64,000 nt of DNA, taken from positions 620,001 through 684,000 of the forward strand of contig NZ_POUT01000001.1 of the NCBI RefSeq assembly GCF_002890915.1, written 5' to 3'. Of this stretch, positions 49,369-61,118 are shown piece after piece (positions within the stretch are counted from its first letter, which is position 1; every line of letters begins with the position of its first letter). The position numbers and the translations under genes were made by a program. Origin of the DNA: Stutzerimonas stutzeri (GTDB lineage: Bacteria; Pseudomonadota; Gammaproteobacteria; Pseudomonadales; Pseudomonadaceae). A model generated the notes under the pieces. That model was not told where the DNA came from, made no database searches, and saw only the letters and a list, made by a program, of their open reading frames with translations.

Positions 49369-50687
49369 ATCCGCGCCTGGCGGCGGCCCGCGCACTCGCC
49401 GTGGTGCTCTCCGGCAAGGCGTCGCTGGGCAGCAGCTTGCCCGAGGTACTGGGCAAGGTCGAGCCGCGCGACCGCGGCCTGACCCAGGAACTGGCCTTCG
49501 GCACCGCGCGCTGGCAGCCGCGCCTGGCCGGGCTGGCGGCGAAGCTGCTGCAGAAGCCGTTCAAGGCCGCCGACCGCGACGTCGAGGCGCTGCTGCTGGT
49601 CGGCCTCTACCAGCTGTTGCATACCCGCATTCCCGCCCATGCTGCCATCGGCGAGACCGTCGGCTGCGTCGACCGGCTGAAGAAACCCTGGGCCAAGGGC
49701 CTGCTCAACGCCGTGCTGCGCCGTGCCCAGCGCGAAGGCGAGGCGCTGCTGGCCGAACTGGAACACGACCCGGTGATCCGTGTGGCGCATCCGCGCTGGC
49801 TGCAGAAGGCGCTCAAGGCGCACTGGCCGGAGCATTGGGAAGCCATCTGCGCGGCCAACAACGCGCACCCGCCGATGATGCTGCGGGTCAACCGCCGCCA
49901 CGCCAGTCGCGACGCCTACCTGGCCGAGCTGCAGGCCGCCGGCATCGAGGCCTTCGCCTGCGCATTCAGCGAAGACGGCATCCGCCTGGCCACGCCCTGC
50001 GACGTGCAGCAGTTGCCCGGCTTCGCCGAAGGGCGGGTCAGCGTGCAGGACGAGGCCGCGCAGCTGGCCGCCGGGCTGCTCGAGCTGGCGCCGGGCCAGC
50101 GCGTGCTCGATGCCTGCTGCGCGCCGGGCGGCAAGACCTGCCATCTGCTCGAGCGCGAGCCGCAGCTGGCCAGGCTGATCGCCCTCGACCTCGAGCCCAA
50201 GCGCCTGGCGCGGGTGCGGGAAAATCTCGAGCGGCTGCAGCTCGATGCCGAACTGATCGCCGCCGATGCCCGCGCCACCGCGCAGTGGTGGGACGGCCAG
50301 CCGTTCCAGCGCATCCTGCTCGATGCGCCCTGTTCGGCCACCGGCGTGATCCGCCGCCATCCGGACATCAAACTGACCCGCCAGGCCGAGGACATTGCGC
50401 CGCTGGCCGCGCTGCAGGGCGAGATGCTCGATGCGTTGTGGCCGACCCTGGAGGTCGGCGGCGTGCTGCTGTACGCCACCTGCTCGGTGCTGCCGACCGA
50501 GAATCGCGAGGTGATCGGCGCCTTCCTCGAGCGCACTCCCGGCGCCCGCGAGCTGGACCTGCCAGGCGGCTTCGGCCTGGCGCAGCCCCATGGCCGCCAG
50601 CTGCTGCCGCAGATGGACGGCCACGACGGCTTCTACTATGCCAAGCTGATCAAGATCGCAGCGCAACCGCGCGAGCGGCATTCGTAA
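49365..50687 (+). CDS. rsmB: 16S rRNA (cytosine-967 C5)-methyltransferase RsmB
   Basis: A 440-residue enzyme (also Sun/Fmu) methylating C967 of 16S rRNA. An N-terminal NusB-like RNA-binding domain (about residues 1-140) precedes a SAM-dependent domain. The latter has the SAM loop [13 protein letters not shown]. The two cysteines of m5C methyltransferases are in [10 protein letters not shown] and [12 protein letters not shown]. Its ATG overlaps the fmt stop. trkA follows after 74 bases. Confidence 0.96.
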   Translation: MNPRLAAARALAVVLSGKASLGSSLPEVLGKVEPRDRGLTQELAFGTARWQPRLAGLAAKLLQKPFKAADRDVEALLLVGLYQLLHTRIPAHAAIGETVGCVDRLKKPWAKGLLNAVLRRAQREGEALLAELEHDPVIRVAHPRWLQKALKAHWPEHWEAICAANNAHPPMMLRVNRRHASRDAYLAELQAAGIEAFACAFSEDGIRLATPCDVQQLPGFAEGRVSVQDEAAQLAAGLLELAPGQRVLDACCAPGGKTCHLLEREPQLARLIALDLEPKRLARVRENLERLQLDAELIAADARATAQWWDGQPFQRILLDAPCSATGVIRRHPDIKLTRQAEDIAPLAALQGEMLDALWPTLEVGGVLLYATCSVLPTENREVIGAFLERTPGARELDLPGGFGLAQPHGRQLLPQMDGHDGFYYAKLIKIAAQPRERHS

Positions 50688-50761
50688 GCTGAACCCGGGC
50701 GCAGCCCGTCCGGGCCCAACATGGAAGCGGCGGCAATCGCCCATCTTTCAGGAGTGATCGC

Positions 50762-52135
50762 GTGAAGATCATCATTCTCGGGGCCGGCCAGGTCGGCGGC
50801 ACCCTCGCCGAGCACCTCGCCAGCGAGGCCAACGACATCACCGTGGTGGATACCGACGGCGACCGCCTGCGCGATCTCGGCGACCGCCTGGACATCCGCA
50901 CCGTCCAGGGCCGCGGTTCCTTCCCGCCCGTGCTGCGCCAGGCCGGCGCGGACGACGCCGACATGCTGGTGGCGGTGACCAACAGCGACGAGACCAACAT
51001 GGTCGCCTGCCAGGTGGCCTATACCCTGTTCCATACCCCGACCAAGATCGCCCGCGTGCGCGAGTCGGCCTACCTGGTACGCTCCGGCCTGTTCGCCAAC
51101 GAGGCGATCCCGGTGGACGTGCTGATCAGCCCGGAGCAGGTGGTCACCAACTACATCAAGCGCCTGATCCAGCATCCCGGCTCGCTGCAGGTGATCGACT
51201 TCGCCGACGGCAAGGCCCAGCTGGTCGCGGTACGCGCCTACTACGGCGGGCCGCTGGTGGGCCAGGAACTGCGCCAGATCCGTCGCCACATGCCCAACGT
51301 CGATACCCGCGTGGCGGCGATCTTCCGCCGCAACCACGCGATCCTGCCGCAGGGCGACACGGTCATCGAGGCCGACGACGAGGTGTTCTTCATCGCCGCC
51401 CGCGGCCACATCCGCGCGGTGATGAGCGAGATGCGCCGGCTCGACGAGAACTACAAGCGCATCGTCATCGCAGGCGGCGGGCACATCGGCGAGCGCCTGG
51501 CCGAAGCCATCGAGAGCCGCTACCAGGTCAAGATCATCGAGATGAACCCGGCGCGCTGCCGCTACCTCTCCGACACCCTGGACAGCACCATCATCCTCCA
51601 GGGCAGCGCCTCGGACCGCGACCTGCTGGTGGAGGAGAACATCAACGAGGCGGACGTGTTCCTCGCCCTGACCAACGACGACGAGGCCAACATCATGTCC
51701 TCGCTGCTGGCCAAAAGGCTGGGGGCGCGCAAGGTCATGTGCATCATCAACAACCCGGCCTACGTCGACCTGGTGCAGGGCGGCGAGATCGATATCGCCA
51801 TCAGCCCGCAGCTGGCCACCATCGGTACCCTGCTGACCCACGTGCGCCGCGGTGACATCGTCAGCGCCCACTCGCTGCGGCGCGGCGCGGCCGAGGCCAT
51901 CGAGGTCATCGCCCACGGCGATCCGCGCTCGAGCAAGGTGGTCGGGCGCGCCATCGAGCAGATCGCCCTGCCGCCGGGCACCACCATCGGCGCGGTGATC
52001 CGCGACGAACAGGTGCTGATCGCCCACGACGACACGGTGATCGAATCCGGCGACCACGTGATTCTCTTCCTCGTCGACAAGAAGCACATCCGCGATGTCG
52101 AGCGGTTGTTCCAGGCCGGCCTGACGTTCTTCTGA
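50762..52135 (+). CDS. trkA: Trk system potassium uptake regulator TrkA
   Basis: A 457-residue cytosolic peripheral protein that binds NAD(H) and gates the Trk K+ channel (TrkH/TrkG). It has two RCK units, each a Rossmann domain ([13 protein letters not shown] near residue 7 and [14 protein letters not shown] near 238) followed by a TrkA-C domain. The start is GTG with AGGAG eight bases upstream. Channel subunits are not in this window. A terminator follows, then the ectoine uptake operon. Confidence 0.97.
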   Translation: MKIIILGAGQVGGTLAEHLASEANDITVVDTDGDRLRDLGDRLDIRTVQGRGSFPPVLRQAGADDADMLVAVTNSDETNMVACQVAYTLFHTPTKIARVRESAYLVRSGLFANEAIPVDVLISPEQVVTNYIKRLIQHPGSLQVIDFADGKAQLVAVRAYYGGPLVGQELRQIRRHMPNVDTRVAAIFRRNHAILPQGDTVIEADDEVFFIAARGHIRAVMSEMRRLDENYKRIVIAGGGHIGERLAEAIESRYQVKIIEMNPARCRYLSDTLDSTIILQGSASDRDLLVEENINEADVFLALTNDDEANIMSSLLAKRLGARKVMCIINNPAYVDLVQGGEIDIAISPQLATIGTLLTHVRRGDIVSAHSLRRGAAEAIEVIAHGDPRSSKVVGRAIEQIALPPGTTIGAVIRDEQVLIAHDDTVIESGDHVILFLVDKKHIRDVERLFQAGLTFF

Positions 52136-52156
52136 CCCCACGCCGCAACCTGCCCG

Positions 52157-52187
52157 AACGACCCGCCCCGGCGGGTCGTTTCGTTTT
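52157..52187 (+). terminator. Rho-independent terminator after trkA
   Basis: AACGACCCGCC (52157-52167) pairs with GGCGGGTCGTT (52170-52180), followed by TCGTTTT. It separates the housekeeping operon from the ehu genes. Confidence 0.82.
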
Positions 52188-52509
52188 ATCAATCGTCGGC
52201 ACCCGCTGGCCTGCCCGGATCGCTGCAGCGCCCGGCTCATCGCGCTTCGGCAGGATCAATCGCTATCGCATCCATTCGTCTCAAATCCCCTCCGATTTCC
52301 ATTTTATGCCCAGCTTTTGTACCCTCCGCCTGCATCGGCGCGGATTGCCGCTGATTGGCAGACCGATTGATAAAGGCTATCGCAGCTCGAATCGGGAACC
52401 CCTGCCGCGGCATACCGCCCCTGTTCAACCCACCCGAATGCGCGAAATCCCCTCCTAAAACACAACGATCCGATTCCTCGGGTCTCTACAAGGAACAGGA
52501 GAATCTCCC
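52188..52509. other. AT-richer region upstream of ehuB
   Basis: About 320 bases with lower GC than the genes around it, with no recognisable gene. It should contain the ehu promoter. The sequence TTGGCA at 52355 with TATCGC 17 bases on is a poor promoter match and was not called. AGGAACAGGAG before 52510 is the ehuB ribosome binding site. Confidence 0.55.
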
Positions 52510-53367
52510 ATGAGGAACATCACCATCCCGACACCCACCCGCCGGCTGCTGATCGGCTGCGCCGCCCTGGCCAGCATCGGTTTCGGCAGCCTGACCCAGG
52601 CCGATACCCTGGAAAGCGTCAAAGACAGCAGCAGCGTGCGCATCGGCTACGCCAACGAAACCCCCTTCGCCTACACCGCGCTCGACGGCACGGTGACCGG
52701 CGAATCGCCGGAGATCGTGCGCAAGGTCTTCGAGCGCCTGCAGATCGACACCATCAAGCCGGTGCTGACCGAATGGGGCTCGCTGATCCCCGGCCTGCGC
52801 GCCGGGCGCTTCGACCTGATCGCCGCCGGCATGTACATCACCCCCGAGCGCTGCAAGCAGGTGCTGTTCACCGACCCGCACTACCGTCTGCTCGACACCC
52901 TGCTGGTGGCCGAAGGCAACCCGAAGAAGCTGCGCAGCTACGAAGACATCGCCGGCAACCCGGATATCAAGCTGGCGATCATGTCCGGCACGGTGAACCT
53001 GGGCTATGCGCGTCAGGCCGGCATCAAGGATTCGCAGATCGTCCAGGTGCCGGACACCACCTCGCAGCTGCAGGCGGTGCGCAGCGGGCGTGCCGATGCC
53101 GCCATCGGCACCCAGCTGACCATGCGCGGCCTGGCCGCGAAGGCCGGCAACGACGTCGAGGCCATTGCCGACTTCCAGGACGACCCGGCCCGTGCCGGCT
53201 ATGGCGCACTGGCGTTCCGCCCCGAGGACCGGGCGCTGCGCGATGCGGTCAATGCCGAACTCAAGCAGTGGCTGGGCAGCGACGAGCACCTGCAGACCGT
53301 CGAACCGTTCGGCTTCGACCGCTCGAACCTGACCGACAAGACCGCGGCCGAACTCTGCGGCTCCTGA
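52510..53367 (+). CDS. ehuB: Ectoine/hydroxyectoine ABC transporter substrate-binding protein
   Basis: A 285-residue periplasmic binding protein of the polar amino-acid class, best matched to EhuB, which captures ectoine and hydroxyectoine. A signal peptide covers about residues 1-31 (ending LTQAD). The mature protein begins VRIGYANETPFAYTALDGTV and contains EWGSLIPGLRAGRFDLIAAG and MYITPERCKQVLFTDPHYRL, as in EhuB. It leads an operon with two permeases and an ATPase in the canonical B-C-D-A order, which supports the name. A related compatible-solute substrate cannot be excluded without binding data. Confidence 0.9.
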   Translation: MRNITIPTPTRRLLIGCAALASIGFGSLTQADTLESVKDSSSVRIGYANETPFAYTALDGTVTGESPEIVRKVFERLQIDTIKPVLTEWGSLIPGLRAGRFDLIAAGMYITPERCKQVLFTDPHYRLLDTLLVAEGNPKKLRSYEDIAGNPDIKLAIMSGTVNLGYARQAGIKDSQIVQVPDTTSQLQAVRSGRADAAIGTQLTMRGLAAKAGNDVEAIADFQDDPARAGYGALAFRPEDRALRDAVNAELKQWLGSDEHLQTVEPFGFDRSNLTDKTAAELCGS

Positions 53368-53486
53368 AGTACCCCGGGCGGCCCGTCGGCGTTGCCGGCC
53401 GGTCGACCCGGCAGTGAACGCTGACCAAGGCTGTGCCGCCGCTCGCGCAGCCTCGGTCAGCGCTCCGGCAACCGGATAGCGCCAAC

Positions 53487-54146
53487 ATGACCGAACTACT
53501 CCCCCTCCTGCTGCAGGGCGCCTGGGTGACCGTCAAGGTGACCTTCTTCGGCTCCCTGCTGGCCATCGCCTGCGCGCTGACCGCCGCGCTGGCCAGGCTG
53601 TCGCCGCTCGCGCCGCTGCGCTGGCTGGCCATCGGCTACATCGAAGTCTTTCGCGGCTCCTCGCTACTGGTGCAGCTGTTCTGGCTGTATTTCGTGCTGC
53701 CGCTGCCGCCGTTCAATCTCGAGCTGAGCGCCTTCGCCGTCGCCGTGCTCGGCCTCGGCCTGAACATCGGCGCCTATGGCGCCGAGGTACTGCGCGGCGC
53801 CATCCGCTCGGTACACCGCGGCCAGCACGAGGCCTGCCAGGCACTGAACATGACGCCGGCTACCCGCCTACGCCGGATCATCCTGCCGCAGGCGTTGCTG
53901 GCGGCGATCCCGCCGGGCACCAACCTGCTGATCGAGCTGCTGAAGAACACCTCGCTGGTGTCGCTGATCACGCTCTCCGACCTGGCCTTCCGCGCCCGCC
54001 AGCTGGACCAGGCGACGCTGATGACGCTGGAAATCTTCGGCCTGGCGCTGCTCGTCTACTTCGCCCTCGCCCAGACGATCAACTTCGCCATGCGCCGGCT
54101 GGAACGCCACCTGGCGCGCGGCCGGATGCGCGGAGGGCTGTCATGA
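53487..54146 (+). CDS. ehuC: Ectoine/hydroxyectoine ABC transporter permease EhuC
   Basis: A 219-residue inner-membrane permease of the His/Glu/Gln/Arg type with about five helices. The ATPase-docking (EAA) loop is visible as EACQALNMTPATRLRRIILP. The start at 53487 gives the N-terminus MTELLPLLLQGAWVTVKVTF; the frame runs 18 codons further upstream without membrane-protein character. It overlaps ehuD by four bases. With EhuD it forms the heterodimeric channel for solute delivered by EhuB. Confidence 0.9.
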   Translation: MTELLPLLLQGAWVTVKVTFFGSLLAIACALTAALARLSPLAPLRWLAIGYIEVFRGSSLLVQLFWLYFVLPLPPFNLELSAFAVAVLGLGLNIGAYGAEVLRGAIRSVHRGQHEACQALNMTPATRLRRIILPQALLAAIPPGTNLLIELLKNTSLVSLITLSDLAFRARQLDQATLMTLEIFGLALLVYFALAQTINFAMRRLERHLARGRMRGGLS

Positions 54147-54798
54147 ACCTGTTCGACTGGCAGTTCGCCGGCGAGATCCTGCCGCGCCTGCTCGACGCCT
54201 CGCTGACCACCCTCGGCATCGCCCTGGGCGGCTTCGCCATCGCCGTGGTGCTCGGCCTGTTCCTCGCCATCGGCCGGCGCAGCCGCCAGCGCTGGCTGGC
54301 CTGGCCGGTCGGCGGGCTGATCGAGTTCATCCGCAGCACGCCGCTGCTGATCCAGGTGTATTTCCTCTTCTACGTGCTGCCCAACTACGGCCTCAACCTC
54401 ACGGCCCTGCAGGCCGGGGTCATCGGCATCGCGCTGCATTACGGCTGCTACACCGCCGAGGTCTACCGCGCCGGCCTGGACGCGGTGCCGCGCGCGCAGT
54501 GGGAGGCGGTGACCGCATTGAACATGCGGCCCTGGACCGCCTACCGCGACGTGATCCTGCCGCAGGCCCTGCGCCCGGTGCTGCCGGCGCTGGGCAACTA
54601 CCTGATCTCGATTCTCAAGGACACGCCGGTGCTCTCGGCGATCACCGTGGTGGAAATCATGCAGCGGGCCAAGAACATCGGCTCGGAAAGCTTCCGCTAC
54701 CTGGAACCGATCACCCTGGTCGGCCTGTTCTTCCTCATCCTCAGCCTCGGCCTCGCCTGGTGCGTGCGCCGCCTGGAAAACCGCATGGAGCCCGCCCG

Positions 54799-54802
<4 letters not shown>
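54143..54802 (+). CDS. ehuD: Ectoine/hydroxyectoine ABC transporter permease EhuD
   Basis: A 219-residue permease homologous to EhuC, with about five helices. The N-terminal helices include LTTLGIALGGFAIAVVLGLF. The EAA loop is WEAVTALNMRPWTAYRDVIL. Both ends overlap neighbours by four bases (ATGA with ehuC and with ehuA), so translation of all three is coupled. The segment RAKNIGSESFRYLEP near the C-terminus is typical of this family. Confidence 0.9.
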
Positions 54803-55635
<833 letters not shown>

Positions 55636-55746
55636 AGCGTCTGGCGGCTCGTCGCGACCACGCACTAGGCTAAAGACTAACGGCAACTCCACCCGGCTTT
55701 GCTTAACTTGAAGCCAATGGCCCGAAGGCCGCCGAAGGGGCATGAC

Positions 55747-56064
55747 ATGCTCGAATCCCTGGAAAAGATGCTCTCGCAAGGCATGGACAACCCCATGCTG
55801 CGTTTCGGCCTGGGCAAGGGTTACCTCGATGCCGGCGAGCCGGGCAGGGCGGCGCAGCACCTGCGCCGCTGCGTCGAACTCGATCCGAAATACACGGCCG
55901 CCTGGAAGCTGCTGGGCAAGGCGCTGCAGGCCGATGGCGACAAGCAGGGCGCCCACCAGGCCTGGGAGCGGGGCATCGCGGCGGCGATCGCCCATGGCGA
56001 TCGGCAGGCGGAAAAGGAAATGAACGTGTTCCTGCGCCGGCTCGACCGGCTTACCCCGGACTGA
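55747..56064 (+). CDS. Tetratricopeptide-repeat-like small protein
   Basis: A 105-residue protein with one to two TPR-like helical hairpins (LRFGLGKGYLDAGEPGRAAQ and HLRRCVELDPKYTAAWKLLG, then KALQADGDKQGAHQAWERGI). TPR units mediate protein-protein contacts. The start at 55747 follows AAGGGG by about six bases; an in-frame start 16 codons earlier is less likely. A homologue occupies a similar place near trkA in P. aeruginosa as I recall. No partner is known. Confidence 0.83.
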   Translation: MLESLEKMLSQGMDNPMLRFGLGKGYLDAGEPGRAAQHLRRCVELDPKYTAAWKLLGKALQADGDKQGAHQAWERGIAAAIAHGDRQAEKEMNVFLRRLDRLTPD

Positions 56065-56082
56065 AACCCGGCCCGGCGACCG

Positions 56083-56349
56083 TCAATCGTCGCGCAGGAA
56101 CTGCAGGCCGACGCCTTCGGCATCCACCCGCATCACCACCATCCGCAGCTCCGGCGCCGGGATCGGCAGGTCCTGCACCTGGCCGGTCACCACGGCCCCC
56201 GGCTGCAGCACCAGCAACTGTGGATGCCGGACATACACGCCGCCATCGGAGAGGTCGCGGGTATGGGCGAAGACCTCGCCGAAAGTGGGATGGGTGATGC
56301 GGATCCGGCACTTGATGCTGGTCCTGGTGTGCTGTCGCTGATTGCGCAT
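56083..56349 (-). CDS. PilZ domain-containing protein
   Basis: An 88-residue single-domain PilZ protein, a candidate c-di-GMP receptor. The N-terminal arginine motif (RNQRQHTRTS) and the DLSDGGVYV stretch, equivalent to the D/NxSxxG half of the binding site, are present. The final HhH-like beta strand is VGLQFLRDD. AAGGATGG lies before the ATG at 56349. It is downstream of the acyltransferase gene on the same strand. A diguanylate cyclase is encoded at the right end of the window, though no direct link is implied. Confidence 0.88.
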   Translation of the reverse strand: MRNQRQHTRTSIKCRIRITHPTFGEVFAHTRDLSDGGVYVRHPQLLVLQPGAVVTGQVQDLPIPAPELRMVVMRVDAEGVGLQFLRDD

Positions 56350-56396
56350 GGGGCCATCCTTGTTGTCGTTGTTCTTCTCTTTTCCCCGGCAGGCCC

Positions 56397-57284
56397 CTAG
56401 TACCAGCGCTTCTCGCCAGGCGGGCGTTTCTTGAAGCGCTTCATGGTCCACATGTACTGGCTCGGATAGGCACGCACGTACTTCTCGATCGTCGCACTCA
56501 TGGCCGCCACCGCGGTTTCGCTATCGTCGCTGTACATTCCCTCGGGCGCCGCCTCGAGAATCACCTTGAAGCCCGAACCGTCCTCCAGGCGCAAGGCATG
56601 GAGGAACACACCGACCGCCTTGCCGCCAGCGAGCATGCCCGGGACGAACTTGCTGGTCAGCGCCTGAATGGCGAAGAACGGCACGAACAGACCGCTGCCT
56701 TCGCTCGGCTCGGGGTCGGCGGGGATCCCCACCGAGCCACCGCGGCGCACTTCCTTGATGACACTGAGGATGCCCTCGCGGGTCGACGGCGCGACGCGGT
56801 TGCCCAGCTGCACACGCTGCTGCTGCAGCAGGTCGTCCACTGCCTTCAGCTTGGGCGGCCGGTAGAAGATGATCGGCTTGCACTGCGCGCAGTAGAAATG
56901 ATTGAGCACTTCCCAGTTGCCCAGGTGGCTGGTGATGCCGACCACGCCCTTGCCCGAGGCCAGCGCCTGCTCCAGCACCTCCAGCCCCTCGACCTGGCGG
57001 ATCAGCCGCAGGGTCTTGTCCGCCGGCCAGATCCAGGCGCAGGCGCTTTCGGTGAAGGTCTTGCCGGTTTCGCGCAGGGTACGGGCGAGCAGGGCATCCA
57101 GCTCCGCGGCGTCCAGTTCGGGAAAGCACTTGTGCAGGTTGATCCGCGCCACCTCGCGCGAGCGGTTCGGCAGCTTCCACATCAGCCAGCCGATCGCCGA
57201 ACCGAGGCCCTGCACCATGCGCCAGGGCAGGCGGGCGAACAGTCGCAGCGAGCCGACCACCAGAGCGCCCTTGAGTTTTTCCAC
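56397..57284 (-). CDS. lpxL: Lipid A biosynthesis lauroyl acyltransferase (LpxL/HtrB family)
   Basis: A 295-residue inner-membrane acyltransferase adding a secondary acyl chain to lipid A. The HX4(D/E) catalytic motif is SHLGNWEVLNHF, and the FYRPPK and GIPADPEPSEGSG segments are typical. A hydrophobic N-terminal stretch (ALVVGSLRLFARLPW) anchors it. Pseudomonads have two such enzymes with different site preference, so whether this one acts at the 2 or 2' position cannot be told from sequence here; htrB is an alternative name. It precedes the PilZ gene by 48 bases. Confidence 0.92.
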   Translation of the reverse strand: MEKLKGALVVGSLRLFARLPWRMVQGLGSAIGWLMWKLPNRSREVARINLHKCFPELDAAELDALLARTLRETGKTFTESACAWIWPADKTLRLIRQVEGLEVLEQALASGKGVVGITSHLGNWEVLNHFYCAQCKPIIFYRPPKLKAVDDLLQQQRVQLGNRVAPSTREGILSVIKEVRRGGSVGIPADPEPSEGSGLFVPFFAIQALTSKFVPGMLAGGKAVGVFLHALRLEDGSGFKVILEAAPEGMYSDDSETAVAAMSATIEKYVRAYPSQYMWTMKRFKKRPPGEKRWY

Positions 57285-57457
57285 GGACAGACTCCAACAC
57301 TCGAAAAGGCGTCAAGTGTAACGATCGCGCCGCGTGCAGTCAGTAAAGGCGCGGCCGCTGCCTGTGCTGCAGGTCGCGTTCGCAGGCTTCGACAGCAAAA
57401 CCCGCGTCGGGGTGACAGGCGAGGAAGTCTCCGGCATGCGGCCGCTGGGCGATGAGA

Positions 57458-58012
57458 TCATGGCGTCTTCAGTTGCGCATGGCGGTCGCAATCGAGGGTG
57501 TGGTCCATGACCATCCCGCAGGCCTGCATGTAGGCGTAGCAGATGGTCGGCCCGACAAAGCTGAAGCCGGCCTTCTTCAGTGCGCGGCTCATGGCCTCGG
57601 CCTCGGGCGTGACCGCCGGCACCTGGTCGATGCGTTCGAAGCAATTGATCTTCGGCCGACCCTCGACGAAGGACCAGAGCAGCTCCACCGGATTCTCCAG
57701 CTGCAGCCAGGCGCGGGCATTGCTGCGCGCGGCCTCCAGCTTGCGCCGGTTGCGGATGATGCCGGGGTCCTGCATCAGCGCCTCGATCTCCTCGTCGGAG
57801 AGGCGCGCCAGGCGCTCGGCATCGAAGCCGAACAGCACCTGCCGGTAGCGTTCGCGCTTGCGCAGCACGGTGATCCATGACAGCCCCGCCTGGAAGGCTT
57901 CGAGCAGGAGGAATTCGAACAACACCTGCGGGTCGCGGGTCGGCACGCCCCACTCGTGGTCGTGGTAGTCGATGTACAGCGGATCCGTGCCGCACCAGGC
58001 GCAACGTGGCAT
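57458..58012 (-). CDS. tag: DNA-3-methyladenine glycosylase I
   Basis: A 184-residue base-excision repair enzyme removing 3-methyladenine. The structural zinc ligands are C4 and H17 at the N-terminus ([16 protein letters not shown]) and H171 and C175 near the end (DHTLDCDRH). Other family parts are [19 protein letters not shown] and the catalytic-region [21 protein letters not shown] precedes the ATG. It is divergent from glyQ, as in other pseudomonads. The 170 bases between it and the acyltransferase gene show nothing recognisable. Confidence 0.95.
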   Translation of the reverse strand: MPRCAWCGTDPLYIDYHDHEWGVPTRDPQVLFEFLLLEAFQAGLSWITVLRKRERYRQVLFGFDAERLARLSDEEIEALMQDPGIIRNRRKLEAARSNARAWLQLENPVELLWSFVEGRPKINCFERIDQVPAVTPEAEAMSRALKKAGFSFVGPTICYAYMQACGMVMDHTLDCDRHAQLKTP

Positions 58013-58119
58013 GTGGTCTCCTTGCGCAGGGCTCGTCCGATGGCCGAAACCATCGCAAGCGCAGCCATGCGGGGGGTATACTTCGAGGCTTTCTGTCGAA
58101 GCCCAGCACAGGTGAAATT

Positions 58120-59067
58120 TTGAGCCAGACTACGCCTGCCGTGCGCACCTTCCAAGACCTGATCCTCGCCCTGCAAAGCTACTGGGCCGAGCAGGGCTGC
58201 GTGGTCCTGCAGCCCTATGACATGGAAATGGGCGCCGGTACCTTCCACACCGCCACCTTCCTGCGCGCCATCGGCCCGGAGACCTGGAACGCCGCCTACG
58301 TCCAGCCCTCGCGCCGCCCGGCCGACGGCCGCTACGGCGAAAACCCCAACCGCCTGCAGCACTACTACCAGTTCCAGGTGGTGTTGAAGCCCAACCCGGA
58401 CAACATCCAGGACCTGTACCTGGAGTCGCTGCGTCGCATCGGCGTCGACACCTCGGTGCACGACGTGCGTTTCGTCGAGGACAACTGGGAATCGCCGACC
58501 CTCGGCGCCTGGGGTCTGGGCTGGGAGGTGTGGCTCAACGGCATGGAAGTCACCCAGTTCACCTACTTCCAGCAGGTCGGCGGCGTCGAGTGCTACCCGG
58601 TCACCGGTGAAATCACCTATGGCCTGGAGCGCCTGGCCATGTACCTGCAGGGTGTCGACTCGGTCTACGACCTGATCTGGGCCGACGGTCCGTTCGGCAC
58701 CGTGACCTACGGCGATGTGTTCCACCAGAACGAGGTGGAGCAGTCGACCTACAACTTCGAGCACGCCAATGTGCCGAAGCTGTTCGAACTCTTCGATTTC
58801 TACGAGAGCGAAGCCAACCGGCTGATGGCCGCCGAGCTGCCGCTGCCGGCCTACGAGATGGTGGTCAAGGCCTCGCACACCTTCAACCTGCTCGATGCCC
58901 GTCGCGCCATTTCGGTCACCGCGCGCCAGCAGTACATCCTGCGCGTGCGCAGCCTGGCCCGTTCGATCGCCCAGAGCTACCTGCTGGCCCGCGCCAAACT
59001 CGGCTTCCCCATGGCCACCCCCGAACTGCGTGACGAAGTGCTGGCCAAGCTGGAGGCTGCAGAATGA
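58120..59067 (+). CDS. glyQ: Glycine--tRNA ligase alpha subunit
   Basis: A 315-residue catalytic subunit of the heterotetrameric bacterial glycyl-tRNA synthetase. It begins [20 protein letters not shown] and contains the class II features [37 protein letters not shown] and [14 protein letters not shown]. The start is TTG at 58120, since no ATG is suitably placed before conserved residues, AGGTG lies five bases upstream, and the resulting length equals that remembered for P. aeruginosa. It overlaps glyS by four bases. Confidence 0.96.
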   Translation: MSQTTPAVRTFQDLILALQSYWAEQGCVVLQPYDMEMGAGTFHTATFLRAIGPETWNAAYVQPSRRPADGRYGENPNRLQHYYQFQVVLKPNPDNIQDLYLESLRRIGVDTSVHDVRFVEDNWESPTLGAWGLGWEVWLNGMEVTQFTYFQQVGGVECYPVTGEITYGLERLAMYLQGVDSVYDLIWADGPFGTVTYGDVFHQNEVEQSTYNFEHANVPKLFELFDFYESEANRLMAAELPLPAYEMVVKASHTFNLLDARRAISVTARQQYILRVRSLARSIAQSYLLARAKLGFPMATPELRDEVLAKLEAAE

Positions 59068-61118
59068 GTGCACTGGATTTCCTCGTCGAACTGGGTACCG
59101 AAGAACTGCCACCGAAGGCGCTCGCCAAGCTGGCCGAAGCCTTCTGCGCCGGCATCGAGAAGGGCCTGAAGGACGCCGGCCTGGGCTTCGTCAAGGCCCG
59201 CGCCTACGCCGCGCCACGGCGCCTGGCGGTACTGGTCGAGCAGCTGGCGACCCAGCAGCCGGACCGCAGCATCAACCTCGACGGCCCGCCGCTGCAGGCC
59301 GCCTTCGATGCCGACGGCGAGCCGACCCAGGCCGCCCTGGGCTTCGCCCGCAAGTGCGGCGTCGATCTCGCCGAAATCGACCGCAGCGGGCCGAAGCTCA
59401 AGTTCAGCCGCACCATCGAAGGCCAGCCCGCCGCCCAGCTGCTGCCGGCCATCGTCGAGGCTTCGCTGAACGACCTGCCGATTCCCAAGCGCATGCGCTG
59501 GGCCGCACGCAAGGACGAGTTCGTCCGTCCGACCCAGTGGCTGGTGATGCTGTTCGGCGAGCAGGTGATCGATTGCGAGATCCTCGCCCAGCGCGCCGGC
59601 CGCGAATCCCGCGGCCATCGCTTCCACAGCCCGGGTCAGGTGCATATCTCCAAGCCCGCAAGCTACCTGGAAGACCTGCGCGGCGCTCATGTGATCGCCG
59701 ACTTCGCCGAGCGCCGCGCGCTGATCGCCCAGCGCGTCGAGCAGCTGGCCAGCGAGCAGAGCGGTACGGCCATCGTGCCGCCGGCGCTGCTCGATGAGGT
59801 CACCGCGCTGGTGGAGTGGCCGGTGCCGCTGGTCTGCTCGTTCGAAGAACGCTTCCTCGAGGTGCCGCAGGAAGCGCTGATCGCCACCATGCAGGACAAC
59901 CAGAAGTATTTCTGCCTGGTCGACGCCGACGGCAAGCTGCTGCCGCGCTTCATCACCGTGGCCAACATCGAATCGAAGGACCCGGCGCAGATCGTCGCCG
60001 GCAACGAGAAGGTGGTGCGCCCGCGCCTGACCGACGCCGAGTTCTTCTTCAAGCAGGACAAGAAGCAGCCGTTGGAACGCTTCAACGAGCGGCTGAAGAA
60101 CGTGGTGTTCCAGGCCCAGCTCGGCACCGTGTTCGACAAGGCCGAGCGCGTCTCGCGCCTGGCCGGGCTGATCGCCGAGCGCACCGGCGGCGACAAGGCG
60201 CGCGCCATGCGTGCCGGCCTGCTGAGCAAGGCCGACCTGGCCACCGAGATGGTTGGCGAGTTTCCGGAGATGCAGGGCATCGCCGGCTACTACTATGCGC
60301 TCAACGAGGGCGAGCCTGAGGACGTTGCACTGGCGCTGAACGAGCAGTACATGCCGCGTGGCGCCGGTGGCGAGCTGCCGAGCACCCTGACCGGTGCCGC
60401 GGTGGCAGTGGCGGACAAGCTCGACACCCTGGTCGGGATATTCGGCATCGGCATGCTGCCGACCGGCTCCAAGGACCCCTACGCCCTGCGCCGCGCCGCC
60501 CTCGGCGTGCTGCGCATCCTCATCGAGAAGCAGCTGGACCTGGACCTGGTCGAGGCGGTGAACGTCGCCATCGGCCAGTTCGGTACACAGGTCAAGTCGG
60601 CCGGCCTCGCCGATCAGGTGCTGGAGTTCATCTTCGACCGCCTGCGTGCGCGCTACGAGGACGAGGGCGTCGACGTCGCCGCCTACCTCTCGGTGCGTGC
60701 CGTGCAGCCCGGATCGGCGCTGGACTTCGATCAGCGCGTGCAGGCGGTGCAGGCCTTCCGCACGCTGCCGGAAGCCGAGGCGCTGGCCGCGGCCAACAAG
60801 CGCGTCTCCAACCTGCTCGGCAAGTTCGAAGCCGGGCTGCCGGAGGCCGTGGAGCCACGCTGGTTCGACAACGCCACCGAGTTCTCGCTGTACTCGGCGA
60901 TCCAGCAGGCCGAGCAGGCCGTGCAGCCGCTCGCCGCGGCACGTCAGTACCGCGAGGCACTGGAGCGCCTGGCGCACCTGCGCGGCCCGGTGGATGCCTT
61001 CTTCGAGGCGGTGCTGGTGAATGCCGAGGATGCCTCGGTGCGCGCCAACCGTTACGCCTTGCTGGCCCGGTTGAGAGGACTGTTCCTTGGCGTTGCCGAT
61101 ATTTCCGCACTTGGCTAA
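59064..61118 (+). CDS. glyS: Glycine--tRNA ligase beta subunit
   Basis: A 684-residue subunit that recognises tRNA-Gly, with an HD-like middle domain and a C-terminal anticodon-binding domain. Diagnostic parts are [38 protein letters not shown] and GTGSKDP-type ([17 protein letters not shown]). The start overlaps glyQ (ATGA). The end overlaps the beginning of gmhB by about 30 bases if the TTG start of gmhB is right. Together with gmhB and plsC it forms a continuous plus-strand operon. Confidence 0.97.
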   Translation: MSALDFLVELGTEELPPKALAKLAEAFCAGIEKGLKDAGLGFVKARAYAAPRRLAVLVEQLATQQPDRSINLDGPPLQAAFDADGEPTQAALGFARKCGVDLAEIDRSGPKLKFSRTIEGQPAAQLLPAIVEASLNDLPIPKRMRWAARKDEFVRPTQWLVMLFGEQVIDCEILAQRAGRESRGHRFHSPGQVHISKPASYLEDLRGAHVIADFAERRALIAQRVEQLASEQSGTAIVPPALLDEVTALVEWPVPLVCSFEERFLEVPQEALIATMQDNQKYFCLVDADGKLLPRFITVANIESKDPAQIVAGNEKVVRPRLTDAEFFFKQDKKQPLERFNERLKNVVFQAQLGTVFDKAERVSRLAGLIAERTGGDKARAMRAGLLSKADLATEMVGEFPEMQGIAGYYYALNEGEPEDVALALNEQYMPRGAGGELPSTLTGAAVAVADKLDTLVGIFGIGMLPTGSKDPYALRRAALGVLRILIEKQLDLDLVEAVNVAIGQFGTQVKSAGLADQVLEFIFDRLRARYEDEGVDVAAYLSVRAVQPGSALDFDQRVQAVQAFRTLPEAEALAAANKRVSNLLGKFEAGLPEAVEPRWFDNATEFSLYSAIQQAEQAVQPLAAARQYREALERLAHLRGPVDAFFEAVLVNAEDASVRANRYALLARLRGLFLGVADISALG

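Noticed and set aside
52355-52383. Possible sigma-54 or sigma-70 promoter before ehuB (TTGGCA ... TATCGC)
   Set aside because: The GG-N10-GC spacing fails (GA instead of GC), and the -10 matches only three of six bases.
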